Shown: positions 16,890 through 25,836, counted from the first letter of the stretch. The stretch is 64,000 nt of DNA from Flavobacteriales bacterium (GCA_016721005.1 JADKJM010000004.1:372001-436000); one strand, 5' to 3'. The notes: generated by a model from the sequence alone, not told the origin. Translations and numbers: made by a program.

Positions 16890-17801
16890 ATGATCGACAT
16901 CACACATAAGGCCAGCACCTTGCGGGAGGCCACCGCCCAAGCCATTGTACGCACCAGCGCCGAGGCGACCATTGAGGCGATCCGGAACCGGACCGTGCCC
17001 AAGGGCGACGTGTTCGAAATGGGCAAGGCCGCCGGGTTGTTGGGCGTGAAGAAGACCGCAGACCTGCTGCCGGACTGCCACCCGATGCCGGTGGAATGCG
17101 CACGGGTGGAGTATGCTATCGAAGGTCTGGATGTGATCATCACCATGTACGTGAAGACCATCTACAAGACCGGCGTGGAAGTGGAAGCGATGCACGGCGC
17201 TTCGGTGGTGGCGCTCACCCTGTACGACATGCTCAAGCCCATTGATAAGGGCATCGAGATCCACAGCATCAAACTGCTGGAGAAGAAAGGCGGCAAGAGC
17301 GATTACACCGATTGCTTCCGGCGCGACCTCAAGGCCGTGGTGGTGGTGTGCTCGGACACCATCGCTGCAGGGAAGAAGGAGGACCGTGCAGGCAAGGCGA
17401 TCGTAGCGAAGCTGGAGCAAAGCGCAGTGGCGATCGATGAATACGTGGTGATCCCCGATGAGGTGGAACGCATTCAGGCCAAGGTGAAGGAGGCGGTGGC
17501 GCGCGGCGCGGACATGGTCATCTTCACTGGAGGTACCGGACTGTCCGTACGCGATGTGACGCCGGAAGCCCTCAAGCCCTTGATCGAACGCGAGATCCCC
17601 GGCGTGAGCGAGGCCATCCGAGCGTACGGCCAGCAACGCACGCCGTACTCCATGCTCTCGCGCTGCGTGTCGGGTGTGATCGGTGGTACGCTCGTGCTTG
17701 CGCTGCCCGGTTCCACGCGCGGGGCTTCGGAATCCATGGACGCCGTGTTCCCTCACCTGCTCCATATCTTCAACATCCTCATCGGCGCACGCCACGATTG
17801 A
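16890..17801 (+). CDS. moaCB: Bifunctional cyclic pyranopterin monophosphate synthase MoaC / molybdopterin adenylyltransferase MoaB
   Basis: A 303-residue fusion starting MIDITHKASTLREATAQ. The MoaC half (1-150) shows KGDVFEMGKAAGLLGVKKTADLLPDCHPMP and TGVEVEAMHGASVVALTLYDMLK; it rearranges the GTP-derived 3',8-cyclo intermediate. The MoaB/MogA half (155-303) shows VVVCSDTIAAGKKEDRAGKAI, MVIFTGGTGLSVRDVTPE and a Gly-Ser-Thr segment near the end (ALPGSTRGASESMD), and adenylates molybdopterin. Such fusions are well known in Bacteroidota. moaA, moeA and mob genes are not in the window, so the pathway is completed elsewhere. Confidence 0.93.
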   Translation: MIDITHKASTLREATAQAIVRTSAEATIEAIRNRTVPKGDVFEMGKAAGLLGVKKTADLLPDCHPMPVECARVEYAIEGLDVIITMYVKTIYKTGVEVEAMHGASVVALTLYDMLKPIDKGIEIHSIKLLEKKGGKSDYTDCFRRDLKAVVVVCSDTIAAGKKEDRAGKAIVAKLEQSAVAIDEYVVIPDEVERIQAKVKEAVARGADMVIFTGGTGLSVRDVTPEALKPLIEREIPGVSEAIRAYGQQRTPYSMLSRCVSGVIGGTLVLALPGSTRGASESMDAVFPHLLHIFNILIGARHD

Positions 17802-17822
17802 TCACGGTTTTCCGGGTCGGCC

Positions 17823-18226
17823 ATGTTCCAGTACAACAGTTCGCATAAGATCATCACCGGGATCATCATCATCCTGTGGGCGGCCTTCCACTTCACCGCG
17901 CGGGACAGTGATGCTGCACGCTACGACAATGGCCAGATCAAATACAGCGGCAGCGTGGTGAACGACCTGAACCACGGCCGATGGACCTAGACTACGAGAA
18001 CGGCAAACGTCGCATGGAAGGCCAGTTCGACAAGGGCAAACGCCAAGGCATCTGGACCACTTGGGGAAGCGATGGCACCAAGCTCACCGAAGGCATGTAC
18101 GTGAACGACCGGCTCAATGGGGAGTATACCCAGTGGAATGCGGAAGGGAAAGAGGTCTCACGCATCCATTACGTGAACGATGTGCCGGTGGACCGGGACA
18201 CGACGATGGTACCGCGACAACCGTAG
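17823..18226 (+). pseudogene. MORN/YwqK-like repeat protein, broken by a frameshift
   Basis: From ATG 17823 the first frame reads MFQYNSSHKIITGIIIILWA (one membrane anchor) and then the repeat RYDNGQIKYSGSVVNDLNHGRW before a TAG at 17988. The next frame (from about 17981) continues the same repeat family without a gap: YENGKRRMEGQFDKGKRQGIWTTW, then LTEGMYVNDRLNGEYTQW. A single-base loss near 17985 explains the break. Intact members are short anchored proteins with MORN-like (toxin-immunity YwqK-like) repeats of unknown role. It may be a sequencing indel or true decay. Confidence 0.6.
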
Positions 18227-18491
18227 CGTCGCTTCCGCCTGTACCGATCCTTTTGGATCCGGAGCGATGGTGTTCGGCTCCTGAATATGCGGAGCATTGA
18301 TCCACAGCCTGAGCCGCAACGATCGGATCAATGACAGGTGGGATGTGGAGCATGAACGACGCGAACACGCCGCATGCATGCATTTCCTGGATCGGATCAT
18401 CCGCCACTCTTGCATGGATAGGGATCGGCGATCGGCCAGGATCGGGACCATGCATTCCGCGTTCGATCCCGTAATACCTTGGCCGACCGGA

Positions 18492-20444
18492 ATGCGCCGT
18501 TCCTCTCTATTCTCCAAAAAGCTCCGCGTGATCGCGGGGATAGGCACGTTGGTCCTGTTGCTTGCGGGCTGGACGGCCGCGACCACACCTATCAAGGGTC
18601 CACACAGTCCGTTGGAATTGTCCATTCTTCGCAGCGGGATCGAAGGGCTGGAGGTGCAGGCCGGTACATACTTCGTCACGGCAGGACGCTGCGCAGGTTG
18701 TCATGGTCACGATTCGCTCGGCGTTGCCATGGTGGCCGGTGATGGCGAGGACGTGAACGTGGTGGACGATTGGCGCAGCAGCATGATGGCGAACAGCGCA
18801 CGCGATCCCTTCTTCCTTGCCAAGGTGGAGCATGAGGGCCTGGAATATCCCGGGCATAAGGAGCAGATCGAACACAACTGCATGAAGTGCCACGCCCCGT
18901 TGGCGGTCTTCGAGCAGCAGATGCTGGGCAACCCTCCGTTCACCTTGGCACAATATGATACCAGCGTGATGGCGCAGGACGGGGTTTCCTGTCTGGCCTG
19001 TCACATGCAGAACCCGGATTCCGCCGGGCGCTTCTTCTCCGGGAACCTGCGCTACGACAGCGCTCGCGTCTGGGGGCCGTACGGCCAGGACCAGATCAAT
19101 CCGGACATCATGCAGTACTTCGTGGGCTACACACCGGACCAGGGCTCGCACATCCTGGACGGCCGGGTCTGTGCCGGATGCCATACGGCCATCAACAGTA
19201 CACTGGATCTGGATGGCAACTTCACAGGAGGCTATTTCTACGAGCAGACCATGTGGCAGGAGTATGAGAATTCCATCTATTTCGGGACGGAGCAGAACTG
19301 CCGTAGCTGCCACATGCCGCGGATCCAGGGCCCCGTCGTGCTGGCGTCGGAATACCTCTTCCTGGCCGGCCAGTCACCCTTTGGCAAACACCACCTTGCG
19401 GGCGGCGGCACGTTCATGCTGAAAATGCTGAAGGATCACATCGAACCCTTGGGTATCCCCGCCACGGCGGCGCAATTCGACAGTACCATCGCACGTACAC
19501 AATACCAGCTTGAACACTCCGTGGAATTGCATACCGGGGTCGCGACCCGCACGGACGACTCCCTCTTCGTGGACGTACACCTCACCAACATCATCGGCCA
19601 CAAGTTCCCCAGCGGCTTCCCGAACCGGCGCGCGTTCGTGCAAGTGATCGCGCTCACCGCCACAGGCGACACGCTCTTCCAAAGCGGTCGATGGGATGGA
19701 ACCTATGAGCTGTACGGACATGACGCGGACTATGAGCCGCACCATGATGTGATCACGCAGGGCGACCAGGTGCAGATCTATGAGTTCGTGATGGGGGATG
19801 TGAACGGTGATGTGACCCGGACCTTGCAGCGCGCGGCGATACGGCTGAAGGACAACCGCCTCGTGCCGATAGGCTACAGCACCTCGCACCCCAGCTACGA
19901 CACCACGGCGATCGCCGGATCCGCGCTGACCGACCCGGACTTCAACCACGACGCGGTTGGTGTGGAGGGCAACGGTGGCGACATCGTCCATTACCACATC
20001 GCGACGAACGGATATGCCGGCGCGGTACAGGTGAAGACCAAGGTGTACTACCAGCTTGCCCCGCCGTTGTGGAATTCGGAAATGTTCGGCCATAACGCAC
20101 CGCGCATCGACACCTTCCGAACGATGTACGAGAATGCCGATGGCACTCCCGATCTGGTGGCGGCGGATTCATTGACGGACATCGGGACAGGCATCCATGC
20201 GGCACGCAACATCGCTCCGCAGGTCTTCCCGAATCCCACGCGTGACGGCATCGTAATCGTCACCGTTCCGGAAGCCGTGATGATCATCGCTTATGATGCC
20301 GCAGGCCAGCGTGTGCCGATGAGAGCTACACGGCGTGGCGCGGATTGGCGTTGCGAACTTCCGGAACAGGTGGGTGTGTACCACTTGATGATCACGACCC
20401 CGCAGGGAGATCGCATGGTCCGCGTGGTGCGGACTGCGCCATGA
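18492..20444 (+). CDS. Secreted pentaheme cytochrome c with T9SS sorting domain
   Basis: Starting at ATG 18492 (MRRSSLFSKKLRVIAGIGTL, a signal peptide), the 650-residue protein carries five CXXCH haem sites: CAGCH, CMKCH, CLACH, CAGCH and CRSCH, all in the N-terminal half. Extra histidines (for example HHLAGGG and HEGLEYPGHKEQIEHN) could be distal ligands. The middle (SVELHTGVATRTDDSLFVDVHLTNIIGHKFPSGFPNRRAFV) resembles a beta-rich domain seen beside multiheme cytochromes. The C-terminus (VFPNPTRDGIVIVTV to the end) is a T9SS sorting domain, so the mature protein should lie at the cell surface. That is unusual for a cytochrome and suggests surface electron exchange. Upstream in-frame codons to 18297 lack a signal. 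Confidence 0.8.
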   Translation: MRRSSLFSKKLRVIAGIGTLVLLLAGWTAATTPIKGPHSPLELSILRSGIEGLEVQAGTYFVTAGRCAGCHGHDSLGVAMVAGDGEDVNVVDDWRSSMMANSARDPFFLAKVEHEGLEYPGHKEQIEHNCMKCHAPLAVFEQQMLGNPPFTLAQYDTSVMAQDGVSCLACHMQNPDSAGRFFSGNLRYDSARVWGPYGQDQINPDIMQYFVGYTPDQGSHILDGRVCAGCHTAINSTLDLDGNFTGGYFYEQTMWQEYENSIYFGTEQNCRSCHMPRIQGPVVLASEYLFLAGQSPFGKHHLAGGGTFMLKMLKDHIEPLGIPATAAQFDSTIARTQYQLEHSVELHTGVATRTDDSLFVDVHLTNIIGHKFPSGFPNRRAFVQVIALTATGDTLFQSGRWDGTYELYGHDADYEPHHDVITQGDQVQIYEFVMGDVNGDVTRTLQRAAIRLKDNRLVPIGYSTSHPSYDTTAIAGSALTDPDFNHDAVGVEGNGGDIVHYHIATNGYAGAVQVKTKVYYQLAPPLWNSEMFGHNAPRIDTFRTMYENADGTPDLVAADSLTDIGTGIHAARNIAPQVFPNPTRDGIVIVTVPEAVMIIAYDAAGQRVPMRATRRGADWRCELPEQVGVYHLMITTPQGDRMVRVVRTAP

Positions 20445-20463
20445 TGCGTTGTGCCGACCGCTC

Positions 20464-21078
20464 CTAGCGCACCACGCGGACCGTCCGTGTGCCTTCATCG
20501 GTGCGCACTACCACCGTGTACCATCCGGCCGCAAGAGCTTGCGCTGCGGCGAGCGGCACGGAGTGTAGGCCGGGCGACAATTCCGCGCTGCGCAGGAGCG
20601 GCAACACCACCCTGCCCTGCGCATCAACCAGTTCAACGCTCACGGCCGAAGCGCGATGCAGGGTGAAGACCACTTGCGACCGATCGCTGAGGGGCGACGG
20701 CAGCACGCGCATTTCCAACGGATCCGGTGCAAGGTCTTCGATACCGGTATTGATGCCGACATCGTAGCGCGCCAGCGCTACATCAATGTCCGAAGTGGTC
20801 ACGGCAAAACCCGCAAGCACCGCCTTGCCATCGGACTGTAGCAGCAGCGCCTGCGCACGGTCGGTGGAGGAACCGAAGGCCGTGGTGACGATGCCGCCGT
20901 TGCCGAAGGTCGCATCAAGCACACCGATGGCGGTGTAGCGCAGCAGCATGAAGTCATCATCCAAGCCATTGTTGGTGTAGCCGCCCACTAGGAATGTACC
21001 ATCCGGCTGTAGGACCAACCCGAAAGCCTCTTCATTCGTACCCGCCCAGATCGGTGATCCGCACCCCGGCGTGACCAT
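20464..21078 (-). pseudogene. Remnant of a Delta-60-repeat T9SS protein (5' truncated)
   Basis: The 204-residue frame starts inside a Delta-60 repeat (FGLVLQPDGTFLVGGYTN, LLRYTAIGVLDATFGNGGIVTTAFG, LLLQSDGKAVLAGFAV) and ends in a T9SS sorting domain (LEMRVLPSPLSDRSQVVF to the end). Proteins of this kind normally have a signal peptide and many repeats; here both are missing and a TAG lies two codons upstream of the start. The upstream neighbour, an oxidoreductase gene, begins almost at once on the same strand. It is most likely the 3' end of a gene whose front was replaced or deleted. Confidence 0.6.
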
Positions 21079-21086
21079 CAGCTACT

Positions 21087-22409
21087 TCATCGTTCAACAC
21101 CCATTGGCGGGTCCTTCTGGTAATACTTGGCCCAGCCGTTGTTCAACGAAAAGACCAGCTGCTTTCCGAGAAATCGTTCCATCCAAAGCGGGATCAAGAA
21201 GTCCCTATCGGGCCGGAAATATTCGTAGCACATGTGATCCGTGCAACCGGCATCATCAAAGGCATGGCGTGCCGCAAAGTCGCCACAAAGAGTTGCCCAC
21301 GGTAGTCCAACGCATCCCAGCACGAAGTGAACATGCGGTGCCTTTGGATCGATCGCGACTGTTGGGATCAAGTCCCGTGTCGTATCGATCCTGCCCGGCC
21401 AATACTGCATGAATTCCAGGTGGTGCAACTGCGGGAACTTCGCTTTGAATTTCTTGATCACGCTGTTCATCACGCTCGGGGAGGTCACATCATTCCGGGA
21501 GAATGTGGTGAGCATGCTTCCGCCCCCGAGCAGCAATCTGTTGTCACCCGTCAACCGGAAGTACGAATACACCAGGTCGCTGTCCCAGCATTGGAAATTT
21601 CCGTTCGGGAAAAGGCTCTGTACATCTTCCGGTTCCAGGATCTCGCTGATGGAAAGAAAGGTCTGGGCGTGGTAGATGTTCCTTGCGAAGTGCGAAAGGT
21701 CCTTCTTGATCTTGTCCACACAGAAAATGATCTTCGCCGCTTTCACGGAACCCAAGTGCGTCTTCACCGTGTTGCCTTTGAGTTCTTTGACCTCGGAGCC
21801 TTCATAGATGGATACCCCATGATCCAGCAGGACGCGCTTCATGCCCTGGGCATAGAGCAGCGGGTTGATGCCATAGGTCCCTGCATACCGGACACCGCCG
21901 GAATAGGTCGATGAACCGATCAAACTCTTGATCGCATCCTTGTCGTACAGTGTCTGGGTATAGCCGAGCGATGTGCGCGCCTCGGATTCGGCGATGATCT
22001 CTTTGTAGCCGCTTGCATTGTTCCCCAGGTACAGGCTTTCCTGCTCTTGGAGGTCACATTGGATCCCGTGTTTTTTGATGATCCCAGCAATATCCTGCGA
22101 AGCTTTCGCCGCAAGGCCCCAGAGGTTCTTGGCATCCGTGTTACCGAACCGCCGGATCAACTGGGACAATTCCAACTCACTATCCGGGGTGAGGAAGCCC
22201 GCGCTTTTTCCGGTGGAACTTCCTCCGCAGATATTCCTTTCCAGTAGCACCACCCTGATCCCCTTGCCCATGACCGCATAGGCAGCAGCCAGGCCGGCGG
22301 CACCTCCACCAACGATGAGAATGTCCGCTTCGATGTCGGTGGTCAAAGGAGGCTGTATCGGATCCTTGAGCCCCATCAGGGTGGTGAACCAATAGTTCTG
22401 GAGGATCAT
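21087..22409 (-). CDS. FAD-dependent amino-acid-oxidase-type oxidoreductase
   Basis: A 440-residue DAO-superfamily flavoenzyme. The FAD-binding Rossmann motif is ADILIVGGGAAGLAAAYAVMGKGIRVVLLER at about 28-58, followed by SSTGKSAGFLTPDSEL. The substrate domain has TYGINPLLYAQGMKRVLLDHG, and near the C-terminus are the family patterns WPGRIDTTRDLIPTVA and VLGCVGLPWATLCGDFAA. The layout is like gamma-glutamylputrescine or glycine-type oxidases; the substrate is not deducible. Base composition looks a little more A+T-rich than its neighbours and it abuts a truncated gene. Horizontal arrival is therefore possible. Confidence 0.75.
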   Translation of the reverse strand: MILQNYWFTTLMGLKDPIQPPLTTDIEADILIVGGGAAGLAAAYAVMGKGIRVVLLERNICGGSSTGKSAGFLTPDSELELSQLIRRFGNTDAKNLWGLAAKASQDIAGIIKKHGIQCDLQEQESLYLGNNASGYKEIIAESEARTSLGYTQTLYDKDAIKSLIGSSTYSGGVRYAGTYGINPLLYAQGMKRVLLDHGVSIYEGSEVKELKGNTVKTHLGSVKAAKIIFCVDKIKKDLSHFARNIYHAQTFLSISEILEPEDVQSLFPNGNFQCWDSDLVYSYFRLTGDNRLLLGGGSMLTTFSRNDVTSPSVMNSVIKKFKAKFPQLHHLEFMQYWPGRIDTTRDLIPTVAIDPKAPHVHFVLGCVGLPWATLCGDFAARHAFDDAGCTDHMCYEYFRPDRDFLIPLWMERFLGKQLVFSLNNGWAKYYQKDPPMGVER

Positions 22410-22726
22410 ATCGTTTTCTTGTTGTGTTGGTCTACAGAGGTAGATGCTTTGAGGTGGCTAGGTCTCGAGGCCCTCCATGATGCATCAGGTCGTGATCCAG
22501 TGTCGGACCTTACTATCCACTTCCATGGGCGGAATATCCGGATGGCATCGGGGCCGTATCCCGCACTTCTCCTATGCCAAGCAGCCGACGACCCGGTAGG
22601 CGCGGGTGGATAAATGCGTTTCCCGGATCAATGGCAGCACAGTTCCAACTACCGTGAACGATGAAATGGACAGAACACCACCAAGTGTTCCGCTCGACAT
22701 TCCACCCCGGTACGCCTATCACCTTC
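22410..22726. other. Gene-free stretch of about 320 bp
   Basis: Between the oxidoreductase start and the hairpin that follows the GDCC gene I find no supported gene. It should contain the leftward promoter of the oxidoreductase. Confidence 0.4.
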
Positions 22727-22758
22727 GGCTAAGCCTTGGCGCCGAAGGGTTCTTAGCC
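22727..22758 (-). terminator. Hairpin directly after the GDCC gene, terminator-like
   Basis: Outer arms GGCTAAG and CTTAGCC enclose an inner CCTT...AAGG stem, forming a strong stem-loop that starts two bases after the stop codon at 22760. There is no clear U-run, so factor-independent termination is only possible. Confidence 0.4.
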
Positions 22759-22759
22759 C

Positions 22760-22954
22760 TCAACAACAACTCGATCCCGGCTCCACTTGCTTCGGCGGGC
22801 ATGGTACGGTCCCATAGCTGCAATACACACAACAGTCTCCCGCCTTCGGCTTGATCACCTGCTGGCACTTCATGCATTGGTAGAAGTACTGGCAGGCATC
22901 GGGCCGTTTCGCCTGCTTCAGGAGCGGCGCTCGAACGGTGGGTTCGATCACCAA
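22760..22954 (-). CDS. Small Cys-rich GDCC protein of mercury/arsR-type loci
   Basis: A 64-residue protein with CMKC at 32-35, then PKAGDCCVYCSYGTVPCPPKQ, ending in SSCC. The GDCCVYCSYGT(V/S)PCPP signature matches a small family that I recall from metal-resistance loci of Bacteroidota, next to mercury transport genes. Eight cysteines in such a short soluble protein point to metal binding or a treble-clef-like zinc ribbon. It is divergent from the ArsR regulator, with the palindromic operator between them, so it should share its metal control. The biochemical role is unknown. Confidence 0.75.
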   Translation of the reverse strand: MVIEPTVRAPLLKQAKRPDACQYFYQCMKCQQVIKPKAGDCCVYCSYGTVPCPPKQVEPGSSCC

Positions 22955-22957
22955 TTA

Positions 22958-22977
22958 TTTAAGTATTTGCTTAAATG
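22958..22977. promoter_or_regulatory. ArsR/SmtB-type operator palindrome
   Basis: Perfect 7-bp arms ATTTAAG and CTTAAAT are separated by TATTTG. The A+T-rich palindrome stands out in a G+C-rich region, lies four bases from the start of the GDCC gene and 40 bp before arsR. It is therefore well placed to let the ArsR protein repress both directions. Confidence 0.7.
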
Positions 22978-23016
22978 GTGTCAGGCCTCAACTATGCCCT
23001 CGACTGAACGATACCC

Positions 23017-23397
23017 ATGAGCAAGACACCTCCCTGCATTCGTGCATGCGCCGATCCAAAGTACATCGCAGCATGCACCAAGAAGCTGCGAGCACGATCC
23101 GGCGCGGTCGCCAAATTGAGCGGGCTGCTGGCTCTGGCCGGGAATGAGGTGCGGCTGAGCATTCTCTTCCTGCTCCACGAAGAAGGGGAGTTGTGCCCCT
23201 GCGATCTGGCCGACATGCTGGGCGTATCCGTTCCAGCTATCTCACAACACCTTCGAAAACTGAAGGACGGCGGAGTGGTGCAGTCCCGCAGGGCTGGACT
23301 GACCCTGCAATACGGGCTGCGCGTCGAGGGCACCCCGGTGCTGAAACCGCTGTTGCTCCAACTTTCTCGCAACACACGAACACTCCAGAACGCATGA
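23017..23397 (+). CDS. ArsR/SmtB-family metal-responsive repressor
   Basis: A 126-residue winged-helix repressor: LLALAGNEVRLSILFLLHEEGELCPCDLADMLGVSVPAISQHLRKLKDGGVVQSRRAG. The metal site candidate is ELCPCDLAD in helix 3, like the ELCVCDL site of ArsR/CadC-type sensors, with extra N-terminal cysteines (CIRAC and a further Cys near residue 20). It starts the mercury operon, replacing the usual MerR. The stop overlaps the merTP start (ATGA). It probably senses Hg(II) or another thiophilic metal; the specificity is inferred. Confidence 0.88.
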   Translation: MSKTPPCIRACADPKYIAACTKKLRARSGAVAKLSGLLALAGNEVRLSILFLLHEEGELCPCDLADMLGVSVPAISQHLRKLKDGGVVQSRRAGLTLQYGLRVEGTPVLKPLLLQLSRNTRTLQNA

Positions 23398-24014
23398 AAA
23401 CCACGACATCCCGAAACCGCTGGGCAGGCGCTAGCCTCCTGAGCGCGGTGGCTGCTTCACTCTGTTGCATCACGCCGGTACTGGCGCTTATTTCCGGTGC
23501 TTCCGGTATGGCCTCCACCTTCTCATGGTTGGAACCGGTCCGGCCCTATCTCATCGCGATCACCGTGCTGGTATTGGCGTTCGCCTGGTACCAGAAACTC
23601 AAGCCGCGACCTGCGGTCGAAGTGGATTGCGCGTGCGAGACCGATGAGCGAACGCCCTTTATGCAGACCAAGACCTTCCTGGGCATTGTCACCGTGTTCG
23701 CGGCGCTCATGTTGGCCTTTCCCCACTATGCGCACGTTTTCTATCCGCAGCAGAAGCACGATACGGTGGTCGTGGATGCTTCGCATGTGCGCGCGCTACG
23801 CATGGAAGTGAGCGGGATGACCTGCGCCGGCTGCGAGGAGCATGTAAAGCACGCGGTGAACGAACTTGATGGCATCATTTCAGTGAGCGCCGATCACAAG
23901 GCCGGAACCGCAGAGGTCTCCTTCGATGAGAGCCGCACCGATGCCGAAGCCGTGATCGCCGCGATCAACGCCACGGGTTACACGGTTTCTAGTACCAGTG
24001 AACCGGCACATTGA
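23394..24014 (+). CDS. merTP: Fused mercuric transport protein MerT-MerP
   Basis: A 206-residue inner-membrane protein. The MerT part has a Cys pair in the first helix (SLCCITPVLALIS, Cys24-Cys25), a second helix (YLIAITVLVLAFAWY) and a third (FLGIVTVFAALMLAF). After a linker a C-terminal heavy-metal-associated domain shows GMTCAGCEEHVKHAVNELDGI, equivalent to periplasmic MerP. It would hand Hg(II) from the outside to MerA. The ATG at 23394 overlaps the arsR stop. Such MerT-MerP fusions are common in Bacteroidota mercury operons. Confidence 0.88.
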   Translation: MKTTTSRNRWAGASLLSAVAASLCCITPVLALISGASGMASTFSWLEPVRPYLIAITVLVLAFAWYQKLKPRPAVEVDCACETDERTPFMQTKTFLGIVTVFAALMLAFPHYAHVFYPQQKHDTVVVDASHVRALRMEVSGMTCAGCEEHVKHAVNELDGIISVSADHKAGTAEVSFDESRTDAEAVIAAINATGYTVSSTSEPAH

Positions 24015-24030
24015 ACTACACTCAACTGCA

Positions 24031-24144
24031 ATGCACATGAGCAAGCAACTGTTGAACATCGCAGGCATCGCCGTGCGCATCACTACGGTCACGATCATCA
24101 AGGCCATTTCCAGAACAGGAGACAAAGCGACTGTTATCCTTTGA
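24031..24144 (+). CDS. Possible 37-residue peptide between merTP and merA
   Basis: A short frame (MHMSKQLLNIAGIAVRITTV, then a Lys/Arg-containing tail) occupies most of the 142-bp gap between merTP and merA. It has no motif I can name. Its only support is operon position, so it may be no more than leader sequence. Confidence 0.25.
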   Translation: MHMSKQLLNIAGIAVRITTVTIIKAISRTGDKATVIL

Positions 24145-24156
24145 GCCATCATCCCC

Positions 24157-25824
24157 ATGAAAAACCAAAAAGTCGAACTCGCGATAACCGGAATGACCTG
24201 TGACCATTGCGCCACAGGGATAGAGAACCGATTGCTGAAGACGCCCGGTGTGCGAGCGGCACAGGCCAGCTTCGCAGATGGTCGTTGCAAGGTTGAGTAT
24301 GACCCCGAGGTCACTTCGGAGCAGGCCATGGCCGATGCGGTGCAGCACAACACAGCATATCGCGTAACGGGTTTGAAGGCTGCGGATCCTGTGGACCAGA
24401 AGGCTGATGGAACAGCGCCGTACGATCTGCTGATCATCGGTGGTGGTTCCGCTGCGTTCTCGGCTGCCATCACCGCCGAAGGACTTGGGTTGCGCACTTT
24501 GATGGTGAACGGCGGCCTCGACTTCGGTGGAACATGCGTGAACGTGGGTTGCGTACCCTCCAAGAACCTGATCCGCGCGGCGGAAACGGTACATCGCGCA
24601 TCGCATTCCCACTTCCCCGGCATCAAACCCAAAGGGGCCGACATCGACTTCGCCGCCGTGATCCGCGGAAAGAAGGAACTCGTGGCCACCTTGCAGCAGG
24701 AGAAGTACATGGACGTGGTGAGTGATTTCCAAGGGCTGACCCTGGTGAAGGGTACGGCCACCTTGGTGAGCGACCGCACCATTGAGGTGGACAGGAAGCA
24801 ACGCTATAAGGGGCTGAAGATCCTGATCGCCACTGGTGCCACCACGCATGTGCCCGCCATCGAGGGCCTTGACAAGATCGCCTACCTCACCACGGAGAGT
24901 CTCTTCGATCTGGAAGAGAAGCCGGCCGGACTGACCATCCTGGGTGCGGGCTACATCGGCTCGGAAGTGGCCATGGCCTACGTGCGATTGGGTGTGCGTG
25001 TGCGCATGATCGAATTCACCGACCGCGTAATGCGCACACAGACCACCGACATCAGCGCGGCGATCATGGAGGCCATGACCGACGAAGGGATCGAAGTATT
25101 GCCGAACATGCGTGTGCAGCGCGTGGAGATGCACGGCACCAATACGGTCCTGCATTGCGTGGATGCGGAGGGCTCGGCTCATCAGTTGGTGGAGCCGGGC
25201 AAGGTGCTGGTGGCAACGGGCATTAAGCCGAACACCGCCGGGCTGGGCTTGGAGCAGGTAGGGGTGCAGCTCGACCGGACCGGTCATGTGCAGGTGGATG
25301 CGGGCATGGCCACCAACATTCCCGGCATTTACGCTGTGGGTGATGTGGCCAATACACCACCGTTCGTGTACACTGCCGCATACGAAGGCCGCATCGCCGT
25401 GCAGAACGCTTTCACCGGGCAGCACACCGAAGCTGATTACACTGCAATGCCCTGGGTGATCTTCACCGATCCGCAAGTGGCAGGTGTCGGACTCGACGAA
25501 GCGCAGGCGGAGGCGGCCGGACTACCCTTCGAGGTTTCCAAGCTACCGATGACCGCCGTGCCCCGCGCCCTTGCCGCGCAGGACACGCGCGGTTTCATCA
25601 AGCTCTTTCGCCACACCGGCACGGACCACTTGCTGGGTGCGCGCGTGGTGGCCCCCGAAGGCGGAGAGCTGATCCAACTGCTGAGCATGGCCATGACACA
25701 CGGCATCACCGTGGCACAACTGGCGCAGAGCATGTACCCCTATCTGACGCTCTCGGAAAGCATCAAGCTCGCGGCGATCTCATTCGGCAAGGATGTGAGC
25801 AAGTTGAGCTGTTGCGCGAGCTGA
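24157..25824 (+). CDS. merA: Mercuric reductase with N-terminal heavy-metal domain
   Basis: A 555-residue flavoprotein that reduces Hg(II) to volatile Hg(0) with NADPH. The N-terminal HMA domain has GMTCDHC (Cys15, Cys18). The FAD motif IIGGGSAAFSAA is at 93-104 and the redox-active disulfide, GTCVNVGCVPSKN, uses Cys127 and Cys132. The NADPH domain motif is TILGAGYIGSEVAMAY. The C-terminus ends LSCCAS, the vicinal Cys pair that passes mercury to the partner subunit's active site. The frame is intact and the gene is the last of the mer operon. Confidence 0.95.
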   Translation: MKNQKVELAITGMTCDHCATGIENRLLKTPGVRAAQASFADGRCKVEYDPEVTSEQAMADAVQHNTAYRVTGLKAADPVDQKADGTAPYDLLIIGGGSAAFSAAITAEGLGLRTLMVNGGLDFGGTCVNVGCVPSKNLIRAAETVHRASHSHFPGIKPKGADIDFAAVIRGKKELVATLQQEKYMDVVSDFQGLTLVKGTATLVSDRTIEVDRKQRYKGLKILIATGATTHVPAIEGLDKIAYLTTESLFDLEEKPAGLTILGAGYIGSEVAMAYVRLGVRVRMIEFTDRVMRTQTTDISAAIMEAMTDEGIEVLPNMRVQRVEMHGTNTVLHCVDAEGSAHQLVEPGKVLVATGIKPNTAGLGLEQVGVQLDRTGHVQVDAGMATNIPGIYAVGDVANTPPFVYTAAYEGRIAVQNAFTGQHTEADYTAMPWVIFTDPQVAGVGLDEAQAEAAGLPFEVSKLPMTAVPRALAAQDTRGFIKLFRHTGTDHLLGARVVAPEGGELIQLLSMAMTHGITVAQLAQSMYPYLTLSESIKLAAISFGKDVSKLSCCAS

Positions 25825-25836
25825 GGAAGGAATGAC

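Noticed and set aside
18243..18262. Intrinsic terminator after the MORN-like gene (GATCC-TTTT-GGATC)
   Set aside because: Only a 5-bp stem with a bulge and no T-run, too weak to call.
18492..20444. NrfA-type nitrite reductase (also pentaheme)
   Set aside because: NrfA has a CXXCK site at its catalytic haem and a different length; here all five sites are CXXCH and a T9SS domain is attached.
23017..23397. MerR-family regulator
   Set aside because: The fold motifs and ELCPCDL site are those of ArsR/SmtB, and the operator is an ArsR-style palindrome rather than a MerR dyad inside a promoter spacer.
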